Position numbers and translations under genes: made by a program
Notes under the pieces: model-generated
What the model was told of the DNA's origin: nothing
Seen by the model: the letters and a program-made list of their open reading frames with translations, nothing else
The model's database searches: none
NCBI RefSeq assembly: GCF_011397635.1
Contig: NC_064770.1
Location: 25,341,603 to 25,405,602, forward strand
Reading direction: 5' to 3'
DNA: 64,000 bases
Source: Epinephelus fuscoguttatus
Lineage: Eukaryota > Chordata > Actinopteri > Perciformes > Serranidae
Shown: positions 46,266 to 57,284 of the stretch, in pieces
How positions within the stretch are numbered: the first letter of the stretch is position 1
Layout of the letters: every line of letters starts with the position of its first letter

Positions 46266-46424
46266 TCCAATAGTAGTATGTCAAAAAGTCATAGTATAGT
46301 ATGTCAAAAAAGTCAGAGTATAAAATGTCTTAAAAAAGTCATAGAATAGTATGTCAAAATAATCATAGTATAGCGTGACATCCAAAATATCATAAAAAAT
46401 TATAGTATAGTATAACATCCAAAA
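46266..46424 (+). repeat. Start of tandem array B, about 26-bp units
   Basis: Units read AGTATAGTATGTC, an A-run and GTCATAGTAT, the reverse complement of array A. The block is interrupted at 46425 by a SINE head. Confidence 0.85.
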
Positions 46425-46539
46425 GGGCGGCACGGTGGTGTGGTGGTTAGCACTCTCGCCTCACAGCAAGAGGGTTGCCGGGTCGATCCCAGGCGTGGGA
46501 GCCCTTCTGTGCAGAGTTTGCATGTTCTCCCCGTGTCAG
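46425..46539 (+). mobile_element. Head-only SINE fragment inside tandem array B
   Basis: It starts GGCGGCACGGTGGTGTGGTG and matches the 5' 115 bases of the SINE at 41807, ending at CATGTTCTCCCC then GTGTCAG. CATCCAAAA flanks it on both sides (46416-46424 and 46540-46548). That may be a target duplication, but the array itself repeats this word. The 3' half and tail are missing. Confidence 0.75.
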
Positions 46540-49500
46540 CATCCAAAAAATGATAAAAAAGGTCATAGTATAGTATAATGTACAAAATATCATGAAAAAG
46601 TCAAAGTATAGTATGACATCTAAAATATGATAAAAAAAAAGTCATAGCATAGTATGACATCCAAAATATGATAAAAAAAAAAGTCATATTATAGTATGAC
46701 ATCCAAATTATGATAAAAAAGTCATAGTATAGTATGACATCCAAAATATGATAAAAAAAAAGTCATATTATAGTATGACATCCAAAATATGATAAAAAAA
46801 AGTCATAGTATAGTATGGCATCCAAAATTTCATAAAAAGACATAGTATAGTATGACATCCAAAATATGATAAAAAAAAGTCATAGTATAGTATGACATCC
46901 AAAATATGATAAAAAAAAGTCATAGTATAGTATGGCATCCAAAATTTCATAAAAAGACATAGTATAGTATGACATCCAAAATATGATAAAAAAAAGTCAT
47001 AGTATAGTATGACATCTAAAATATGATAAAAAAAAAAGTCATAGCATAGTATGACATCCAAAATATGATAAAAAAAAGTCATATTATAGTATGACATCCA
47101 AATTATGATAAAAAAGTCATAGTATAGTATGACATCCAAAATATGATAAAAAAAAAGTCATAGTATAGTATGACATCCAAAATATGATAAAAAAAAAAGT
47201 CATATTATAGTATGACATCCAAAATATGATAAAAAAAAGTCATAGTATAGTATGGCATCCAAAATTTCATAAAAAGACATAGTATAGTATGACATCCAAA
47301 ATATGATAAAAAAAAGTCATAGTATAGTATGACATCCAAAATATGATAAAAAAGTCATATTATAGTATGACATCCAAAATATGATAAAAAAGTCATATTA
47401 TAGTATGACATCCAAAATTTCATAAAAAAAAAAGTCATAGTATAGTATGATGTCCAAAATATGCTAAAAAAGTCATAGTATAGTATGACGTCCAAAATAT
47501 CATGAAAAAGAGTCATAGTATAGTATGACATCCAAAATATCATAAAAAAGTCATAGTATAGTATGACGTCCAAAATATCATGAAAAAGAGTCATAGTATA
47601 GTATGACATCCAAAATATCATAAAAAAGTCATAGTATAGTATGACGTCCAAAATATCATGAAAAAGAGTCATAGTATAGTATGACATCCAAAATATCATA
47701 AAAAAGTCATAGTATAGCATGACGTCCAAAATATCATAGAAAAGTCATAGTATAGTATGACATCCAAAATATCATAAAAAAGTCATAGTATAGTATGACA
47801 TCCAAAATATCATAGAAAAGTCATAGTATAGCATGACAACCAAAATATCATAAAAAAGTCATAGTATAGCATGACATCCAAAATATCATAAAAAAGTCAT
47901 AGTATAGCATGACATCCAAAATATCATAGAAAAGTCATAGTATAGTATGACATCCAAAATATCATAGAAAAGTCATAGTATAGTATGACAACCAAAATAT
48001 CATAAAAAAGTCATAGTATAGTATGACGTCCAAAATATCATGAAAAAGAGTCATAGTATAGTATGACATCCAAAATATGCTAAAAAAAAGTCATAGTATA
48101 GCATGACGTCCAAAATATACTAAAAAAGTCATAGTATAGTATGACATCTAAAATATCATATGACATCCAAAATATGCTAAAAAAGTCATAGTATAGTATG
48201 ACGTCCAAAATATACTAAAAAAGTCATAGTATAGTATGACATCTAAAATATCATATGACATCCAAAATATGCTAAAAAAGTCATAGTATAGCATGACGTC
48301 CAAAATATACTAAAAAAGTCAAAGTATAGTATGACATCTAAAATATCATATGACATCCAAAATATGCTAAAAAAGTCATAGTATAGTATGACATCCAAAA
48401 TATCATAAAAAAGTCATAGCATAGTATGACATCCAAAATATCATATGACATCCAAAATATGCTAAAAAAGTCATAGTATAGTATGACATCCAAAATATCA
48501 TATGACATCCAAAATATGCTAAAAAAGTCATAGCATAGTATGACATCCAAAATATCATATGACATCCAAAATATGCTAAAAAAGTCATAGTATAGTATGA
48601 CATCCAAAATATCATAAAAAAGTCATAGTATAGCATGACATCCAAAATATACTAAAGCATGACATCCAAAATATACTAAAAAAGTCATAGTATATAGTAT
48701 GACATCTAAAATATCATATGACATCCAAAATATGATAAAAAAGTCATAGTATAGTATGACATCCAAAATATCATAAAAAAGTCATAGCATAGTATGACAT
48801 CTAAAATATCATATGACATCCAAAATATGCTAAAAAGTCATAGTATAGTATGACATCCAAAATATGCTAAAAAGTCATAGTATAGTATGACATCTAAAAT
48901 ATCATAAAAAAGTCATAGCATAGTATGACATCTAAAATATCATATGACATCCAAAATATCATAAAAAAGTCATAGTATAGTATGACATCCAAAATATCAT
49001 AAAAAAGTCATAGTATAGCATGACATCCAAAATATACTAAAAAAGTCATAGTATAGTATGACATCTAAAATATCATATGACATCAAGTCATAGTATAGTA
49101 TGACATCCAAAATATGCTAAAAAAAAGTCATAGTATAGTATGACATCCAAAATATGCTAAAAAAGTCATAGTATAGTATGACATCCAAAATATCATAAAA
49201 AAGTCATAGCATAGTATGACATCCAAAATATCATATGACATCCAAAATATGCTAAAAAAGTCATAGTATAGTATGACATCCAAAATATGCTAAAAAAGTC
49301 ATAGTATAGTATGACATCTAAAATATACTAAAAAAGTCATAGTATAGTATGACATCTAAAATATCATATGACATCCAAAATATGATAAAAAAGTCATAGT
49401 ATAGTATGACATCCAAAATATCATAAAAAAGTCATAGTATAGCATGACATCCAAAATATAGTAAAAAAGTCATAGTATAGTATGACATCCAAAATATCAT

Positions 49501-50108
49501 AAAAAAGTCATAGTATAGTATGACATCTAAAATATACTAAAAAAGTCATAGTATAGTATGACATCTAAAATATCATATGACATCCAAAATATGATAAAAA
49601 AGTCATAGTATAGTATGACATCCAAAATATGCTAAAAAAAAAAAGTCATAGTATAGTATGACATCCAAAATATCATAAAAAAGTCATAGTATAGTATGGC
49701 GTCCAAAATATGCTAAAAAAGTCATAGTATAGTATGACATCCAAAATATGCTAAAAAAGTCATAGTATAGTATGACATCCAAAATATCATAAAAAAGTCA
49801 TAGTATAGCATGACATCCAAAATATCATAAAAAAGTCATAGTATAGTATGACATCCAAAATATCATAAAAAAGTCATAGTATAGCATGACATCCAAAATA
49901 TGCTAAAAAAGTCATAGTATAGTATGACATCCAAAATATGCTAAAAAAGTCATAGTATAGTATGACATCCAAAATATGCTAAAAAAAAGTCATAGTATAG
50001 TATGACATCCAAAATATCATAAAAAAGTCATAGTATAGTATGGCGTCCAAAATATCATAAAAAAGTCATAGTATAGTATAACGTCCAAAATATCATAAAA
50101 AAGTCATA
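46540..50108 (+). repeat. Tandem array B main block, about 38-bp units
   Basis: Units read CATAGTATAGTATGACATCC, then AAAATAT, a variable CAT/GAT/GCT step and an A-run plus GT; roughly 90 copies. Early copies carry GATAAAAAAAA, later ones CATAAAAAA or GCTAAAAAA. In about 48130-49110 a short internal duplication (CATATGACATCC) makes a roughly 57-bp variant unit that alternates with the basic one, i.e. higher-order structure. Minus-strand frames of 80-124 aa through it are repeat translations, not genes. Confidence 0.93.
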
Positions 50109-51092
50109 GTATGGTATGTCAAAAAAGTCAGAGTATAGAATGTCATAAAAAAATCCTAGTATAGTATGTCGAAAAAGTCAGAGTATAGAATGTCATAAAA
50201 AAATCCTAGTATAGTATGTCGAAAAATTCATAGTATAGTATGTCAAAAAAAAGTCATCGTATAGAAGGTCATAAAAAAATCATAGTATAGTATGTCAAAA
50301 AAGTCAGAGTATAGAATGTCATAAAAAAAATCCTAGTATAGTATGTCGAAAAATTCATAGTATAGTATGTCAAAAAAAGTCATAGTATAGAAGGTCATAA
50401 AAAAAATCATAGTATAGTATGTCAAAAAAGTCAGAGTATAGAATGTCATAAAAAAATCCTAGTATAGTATGTCGAAAAATTCATAGTATAGTATGTCAAA
50501 AAAAGTCATAGTATAGAAGGTCATAAAAAAATCCTAGTATAGTATGTCGAAAAATTCATAGTATAGTATGTCAAAAAAATTCATAGTATAGAAGGTCATA
50601 AAAAAATCATAGTATAGTATGTCAAAAAAGTCAGAGTATAGAATGTCATAAAAAAATCCTAGTATAGTATGTCGAAAAATTCATAGTATAGTATGTCAAA
50701 AAAGTCATAGTATAGAAGGTCATAAAAAAAATCATAGTATAGTATGTCAAAAAAGTCAGAGTGTAGAATGTCATAAAAAAGTCATTGTATAGTTTGTCGA
50801 ATAAGTCAGTATAGAATGTCATAAAAAGTCGTAGTATAATGTGTCATAAATAAGCAATACTATAGTTTTTCAAAAAAGTCATAGTATAGTATGTCAGAAA
50901 AACTCATAGTATAGTATGTCAAAAAAAGTCATAGTATAGTATGTCAGAAAAACTCATAGTATAGAATGTCATAAAAAGTCATAGTATAATATATCATAAA
51001 TAAGTCATAGTATAGTATGTCGAAAAAGTCATAGTATAATATGTCATTAAAAGGTCATAGTATAGTATGTCAAAAAAGTCATAGTATAGTGT
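50109..51092 (+). repeat. Tandem array B terminal block, about 26-bp units with a roughly 130-bp higher-order period
   Basis: Here CATCC is lost and units read AGTATAGTATGTC plus an A-run. The word GTCAGAGTATAGAATGTC recurs at spacings near 130 or 200 bases, together with AATCCTAGTATAG and GTATAGAAGGTC variants, showing that groups of about five units were amplified together. The array fades out at about 51092. Confidence 0.9.
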
Positions 51093-51295
51093 GTGCTGTA
51101 CCTCAGCAGAAGCCATTACTGCACTGCTGGAGGTAGGTACAATCAATGTCAAACAATGTCTCTCCATTTCATTACCTCTAAATGCATTTGGCTTCAAAGT
51201 GGAAAACTAGAATGTAATATGCCCTTCTCCTAGGCTCTGTCGTCGTATATGTATAAGTATGTTATAAAAAAGTCAGTGTGTGCACTTTTCGTGTG

Positions 51296-51301
51296 TGGCC
51301 C

Positions 51302-51334
<33 letters not shown>

Positions 51335-51494
51335 TTTATTTATAAATCCCAATATCACAAATAACAATTCGCCTCAGAGGGCTTTACAGCATACGACATC
51401 CCTCTGTCCTTAGGGCCCTCGCAGCGGATAAGGGACAGGAACATCAACAGGAAACATGATAAATTAATAGTAATCCATATGACAACATGATACA

Positions 51495-51550
<56 letters not shown>

Positions 51551-51900
51551 GGACAGACAGTAATGATAATAGCTTACAACAACATTAATTTAAGTAATAA
51601 TATTACAATAATAATTACGGCTATTGTGGTACAATATGTTGTAGGTATATATTAATATATGATAGTATATTATGTATGTGACAATAATCATATGTGTATT
51701 ATGACAGTAGAAGTATGACTAATGATAACAGCAGCAGCAGGAGGCATCAGGCAGGACCACGGCAGCAGCACAACCACACACGTCACACCATCCAGGCACA
51801 GCTGCAATATGAGGTAACCTGCCAGACGGTGGAGCACAAAGGCTCCGGAGAAGAAGCCGAGTTAGTGGCACGCAGTAACAGGACATGAGTGTTAGCAAAG
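51296..51900 (+). repeat. ATCA-headed interspersed repeat with GA microsatellite
   Basis: A run of ATCA (51301-51333) leads into ATTTTATTTATAAATCCCAA, then GCCTCAGAGGGCTTTACAG and a GA run (51503-51546), an A/T-rich stretch and a GCAGCAGGAGGCATCAGGCA segment. I recognise the opening as a common fish interspersed repeat. Its superfamily cannot be fixed here. No intact frame. Confidence 0.55.
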
Positions 51901-52790
51901 GAGAGAGAGGAGCCTGATAGCTGAAGGCTCTGATTGCTCTGAATCATACGTTGAAATGACACTCAGTCATCAAAACTTCAAGAACCCCAGATCTAAGATT
52001 TTTGTTTCAAAATACTGGAAGATACAAAATGAATCAGTCTATTATACCTGCAAAGGTGGCACAATGTGAAAAAATGACAAAAATTGAACATTTTGGTTAT
52101 CATCAGCATGTCGGCATCATCTCTGCACATGGAATGAATGAATACTTTTTGCATTTTAAGAGCCTCTTCTACTTTTTCTGTCAGTGTGAAGCCAAATTTA
52201 ATATGAATAGCTGCTGTAAGGGAAGAGACTATGAAAGCAGCTCTGCAAAGTACCACGTGACAGAAAAGTTTGAGAACTAAACGAGGAACAGATACCCAGG
52301 AAAACAGGAACAAATCAAACCTAATTTTGTCTCTACAGAAGGGAGCATATTCTCTCTCAAACACGTTAAGTGTGGCTCTGAGTTCTCACTTGACTTGATT
52401 TGCTGCTTGCAAATTGCAGGTGTGAAACTATGCCGCTAGTTGTTCTTTAACATCAACAATCCAGGGTTAAAGTACATTGAGCAAGACTTCAGCTATTTAT
52501 GCACATAGGAATGAACACACACCACATGTTTCCCTCCATTTATTGGTATCATATAGTCACCATCAGTCCCATGACGAACAGGGTTTATCAGTCAATGACA
52601 TTACTGCTGCATAGATAGGAATGCTTTTATGATGTATTCATTATTGACTCTCATAATATAGGCCACATGAGGCAGATAAGGCAGAGGCGTGCTCTTTGTC
52701 CGGGAAAAAAACATGCTTTTGAGCAATTAGGAGCCTGAAAATCACCAAGTCAATAACAAGGTCAAAGAGGAAATGTACTATTACCTTCTT
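51901..52790. other. Unassigned intergenic DNA
   Basis: No gene, strong repeat or regulatory signature is seen. A 123-aa minus frame (51993-52364) resembles no family I know. Confidence 0.45.
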
Positions 52791-52854
52791 CATGAAGAAT
52801 GATTTGAGCACCATGAGGAAAAATTTAATTCATTTCTACTGTATCGAGGTGGAA

Positions 52855-53214
52855 GCCATGGATGGATTACTGAACGGTACTGGCTCAGGCTCAAGGGCCC
52901 CAAGTGTCATGTGCCACCCCCCACCCCCTTGCCTTTACCTGCAAAATGTCACTCACACTACTGAAACACGTACCAACCAGGAGAAGAATGCAACAAAGAG
53001 ACACAATAAAAGGCCACAGTGTTTCTAAAGAGACCAAGAATAGACTCTACACAACCAAAAAAAGTCACAAAATTACCTCAGAGAGATGCAAAACAACCAA
53101 AAAAGACAAAAATTAAATCAAAATACACAAAATGACCAAGGATGGATTAATGAACAGGTGTACCAGGCACACAATGTCAGGGTGCCCCCCTGGCCTTCAC
53201 CTGCAAAAAGTCAC
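52855..53214. repeat. Duplicated repeat unit with internal minisatellite, left of the LINE fragment
   Basis: GATGGATTACTGAACGG (52860) and GATGGATTAATGAACAGG (53143) each lead into a C-rich stretch and then ACCTGCAAAA(T/A)GTCACTCA. So two copies of one unit lie about 283 bases apart, separated by AAAGAGACACAA-type minisatellite text. Confidence 0.65.
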
Positions 53215-53765
53215 TCAAGCTAACACTATAACCAGGAAGAAACTCGGTCTGTTATGGTGAAGAGGGAGCTGAGCCAGAAGGCGAAGCTTTCGATTTACTG
53301 GTCCATCTACGTCCCAACCCTCACCTATGGTCATGAGCTCTGGGTAGTGACTGGAGGGATGAGATCGCGGATACAAGCAGCGGAAATGATCTTCTTCCCT
53401 GGGGTGGCTGGGCTCAGCCTTAGAGATAGGGTGAGGAGCTCGGACGTCTGAAGGGAGCTCGGAGTAGAGCCGCTGCTCCTTCGCTTTGAAAGGCGTCAGT
53501 TGAGGTGGTTTGGGCATCTGATCAGGATGCCTCCTGGGCGGCTCCTGCTGGAGGTGTCCCAGGCACGTCCCACTGGTAGGAGGCCCCAGGGCAGACCCAG
53601 AACACACTAGAGGGATTACATATCTTGTCTGGCCTGGGAACTCCTCGGGGTCCCCCAGGAGGAGCTGGAAAGCGTTGCTGAGGATGTCTGGGGTGCTTTG
53701 CTCGGCCTGCTGCCCCCGCGACCTGGCTCCGGATAAGCGGATGAAAATGGATGAATGGATGGATA
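53215..53765 (+). mobile_element. LINE 3' fragment: reverse-transcriptase C-terminal tail, broken
   Basis: In + frame the text reads VKRELSQKAKLSIYWSIYVP, then LTYGHELWVVT and AGLSLRDRVRSSDV before a stop (TGA at 53449-53451). Later fragments (WFGHLIRMPPG, then GRPRT) appear with further stops. This is the C-terminal end of a fish non-LTR retrotransposon. It finishes in GGATGAATGGATGGAT, a typical 3' microsatellite tail. At least two stops break the frame, so it is a dead 5'-truncated copy. The family cannot be named safely. Confidence 0.8.
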
Positions 53766-54400
53766 AAATGACCACAAAGAAACACAAAGAGACACATTAT
53801 TACTTCAAGGACACATAAAATGACCACAAAGAGAATAAAAAAAAGACACAAAATCACCTTAAAGAGACACAAAATTACCTTAAAGAGACACAAAAAGACT
53901 AAATAAAGACACAAAATTACTTCAAAATGACAAAATGACCAAAAAAGACACAAAATTACTTCAAGGAGACATAAAATGACCATAAAGAGACTTAAACAAA
54001 GACACAAAATTACCTTAAAGAGACATAAAATGACCACAAAGAGACAAAAAGAGACTAAAAAAGAGACATAATTACCTCAAAATGACACAAAATAACCAGA
54101 AAAGACACATTATTACTTCAAGGAGACATAAAATGACCACAAAGAGACTAAAAAAAAGACGCAAAATCACCTTAAAGAGACACAAAGAGACTAAATGAAG
54201 ACACAAAATTACTTCAAAATGACCAAAAAAGACACAAAATTACTTCAAGGAGACATAAAATGACCACAAAGAGACTAAAAAAGACACATAATTACCCCAC
54301 AGAGACACAAATTAACTACAATAAGGGATGAAACAACCAAAAAGGAGCACAGAACACCTATAGAGCTGCAATATGCTACAAAAAAGGCAAAATCACTACA
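53766..54400. repeat. Minisatellite of AAAGAGACACAAAATGACC-type units
   Basis: Units of about 25 bases alternate between GACACAAAATTAC(C/T)T and GACATAAAATGACCACAAA with intervening AAAGAGACTAAAAAA; about 25 copies in 630 bases. The same text occurs left of the LINE (53015-53140), so the LINE appears to have landed within this repeat. Confidence 0.85.
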
Positions 54401-55403
54401 GACAGTTTTGCTCCTGTGTAGGAGAGACGGTGTGACCTTTTACATGTCTGTGCCCAGGGACCTGTTGTCTCATAATCCACCCATGGTGGCAGCAAATAAT
54501 CTCAGAGGTGATTATGATAACATCAACATTCTTTGCATCTTCAAATACTGTTTTATGTGTTTTTTTCTGATGAAAAAATCTTATTCTTATTCTGTTAAAA
54601 TATGACAGAAATGAGTCACAGATTCTCAGCTGTCACCACAGGGCAGCAGCCACAAGGTGGCAGCAGAGTGCTGATATAGTAATTAATGACAGCTTGATCT
54701 CCAGTCAGTCCGGAGCAGCTCATTACCTTCCACTGTGACAGACTGACTCTGGCTCGGTGGAATAAGTGCAGTTAAAAGCATCTTAGTCTTTTTTTTTTTG
54801 CAGATTTTTATTTATTTACCTGTGAAGTGTAGTTTAAGTTTTTGTCAGATTTTGATTAGTTCAGCATTTTTTTTTATAAAATACTAAGCCTCATTTAACA
54901 CTTTAATATTTCCTAGTCTACATTATAAAACTACTTTCTACAGTCAACTGAAACGTAAATGACTGAGAGCCATGACCACGACAGCTCAATAGCTGAGTCA
55001 ATGCTTTTTTTCCCTTGCTTAGGTATCACATGTCACCACTGGGCCGTGCAGCTTACAGTAGGGAAGTACAGGCACTTCCTTCTTCCTACCACACTGGTTG
55101 CACTCAAACCAGTAAGTCTTATAGGAAGTCGGATAATCGTGGCGATGGGGATCCAGCAGCCTGCCAGGGACTGTTTCAACTGACTTCTCTGCGCTTCTTT
55201 CCACGGCCAATGTCCCCGAGTGTAACCAGTATAACCAGACAGCTGTAGTGCGTAAAAGTGGTCGGAGCGCAGCCCTGTTTCTGCCACAATGGCTGCGACG
55301 TAGCGCAACTTTTGGATCCGCGGTGGATGAACGACAGAGCTGAGGTGCAGCTAACTTTTACACACTTGCAGGAGACGCAGAGGAGGGCAGAAAACACAAC
55401 AAC
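54401..55403 (+). other. Upstream region and probable promoter/5' UTR of arhgap17
   Basis: The left part is unassigned unique DNA. From about 55240 CpG content rises (GTCGGAGCGCAGCC, GGCTGCGACGTAGCGC, GGATCCGCGGTGG), consistent with a CpG-type promoter and leader just before the ATG. No TATA box is seen. Confidence 0.5.
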
Positions 55404-57239
55404 ATGAAGAAACAGTTTAATCGCATGAGGCAACTTGCCAACCAGACTGTAGGAAGGTGAGTGTTTGTTCTATCATCATGCATTGTTGCATGTTGATGTC
55501 ATGCAGTTATTGTCTGGCAGGCCAGCACTTAGGATTTGTCCGTTGTTTCTTCATTGTCATGTGTCTTCATGTTGAAGGGCTGGGCCATGTTTTTGCGTAA
55601 CTCATACCTGGATAGTTTAAGTTTGAGGAAAGTGAAGTATCCGTTTGCAGTTGGGTAATGTCAGAAAGAAACTAAGCCTGCCCACATGTCACATGAACTT
55701 CGATTTTTGGAGCAATAGGAAGAGTTTCAAAAGGTTAATGGGTTTCCATATGTCCTTGCTTAATTATTATTATTCTCTTACTACCTATGTGAGGACTTAT
55801 AGTGTGTCTGTAAGTCCCCACAGTTATCTTAATTTTGATTGCTGTAAAATTTCAATTAATAGCCTGGGCTATTATTTGCTTAAATCACTGAAATCAACCA
55901 GCCTTTATTTGAGACAGGCCTTTAATTCCTTTCACACAAAACTGTTGCTCAGCAAAGACTGGAAATAGAATCACATTGTTTATTTAAACCAGTATGAATA
56001 TTACTCATATATAAAAAGTAGGCTTCAGATAATATATCCATTATGAATCATTCATTTGATCTAGCTCCAACAGAGAGAACATGAGTTACAGCACCTGACA
56101 TGCAGACACTTCACTTTACACACACATCACTTTATTCCATTAAAACAATACACACAACTTGCATTAATTCTTATGAAAAACCCTTTTGACTCTTTTGATC
56201 AGTGGACCCTTGCGGACCAAAGGCATAGAAATAACATACAGGGTAATCGAGGAATGGACACAATATGAGGTAGCCACCAACTGGTTTTAAACATCTGAAG
56301 AACTTACATTATTGATTAATCTGCCCCTAATTTTCTCCACTAATCGTTTTGTCAATAAAATGTCAGAAAAATAGTGAAGCATTCCCTCTGTTACCTCCGA
56401 CAGACCAAGGTGACATCTTTAAACAGTATATTTTATTCAACCAACAGTCCAAAAATCAAAAGTTATTCAGTTTTTTATCATGTATGACAAAGAAAAGCAC
56501 CAATTTGTCACATTTAAGAATCATGAAAGCAGCACATGTTTTGGCTTTTTGTTTAAGAAATGACCAAGATGATTATTTGGTTATCACCTAGTTGACAGTT
56601 AATTTTCTGTGGATCGACTAATCGATTAATCGGCAATTTTGCTCGATGGAAAAGCTAAAATGTCTAATCAGTTATCAAAATAGGTGCTGATTCATTTTTT
56701 GACACATTGTTTGAGCTTCAGCCACTTTAAGGCAGATGCTATTTACACCAATAATACTGCGCTTAATCCACTTAGCCACCACGTTTCACCATGGACTATA
56801 ATGCTCTTTATTCTGCGTCACATAACTTTCTGGTCGTACATTTGTGAGTTTTTTCTCGTAAATGTACTACTTTAAATTCAGAGTATATCCGAGACTGGCT
56901 ACTACAAGCTCTAACTGCAACCTTTTTGCCCTTATCCAAAGCACTTCCAGCATCGACACGTCAGTGCGACAAGTCCAAGCCCATTCACTGCATGCGTCCA
57001 TAATAACGGGTCGTAGAAATGGTTGTGAATAGCCAAATAGCTGCAGTGTGGCTGTGGCTGTTCTCACTTTCGTGCAAATAGACACTCCACAATATTCATT
57101 ACATGTAATTTGTATATCTATATTGCAGAAGGAATACTGCTCTGCCCGGGGCCCTCTACAACTTCGGGCCCCACATTTCACTCCAGTAGAGGTCTACACA
57201 GTATGTTAGATTTACTGTTATTTATTTCTGCAGTTGCAG

Positions 57240-57284
<45 letters not shown>

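Noticed and set aside
46768-48645. Minus-strand frames of 80-124 aa with repeated peptide text (YYTMTFF, FWMSYDILDV)
   Set aside because: They are translations of the 38-bp tandem repeat. Unit length is not a multiple of three over long stretches and the frames break with unit variants, so no selection on protein is indicated.
45287-51092. CRISPR-like appearance of repeated units
   Set aside because: The units are contiguous with no unique spacers, the host is a vertebrate, and no cas genes exist.
53215-53787. A 190-aa minus-strand frame
   Set aside because: It is antisense to the LINE reverse-transcriptase tail, whose + frame carries the recognisable protein.
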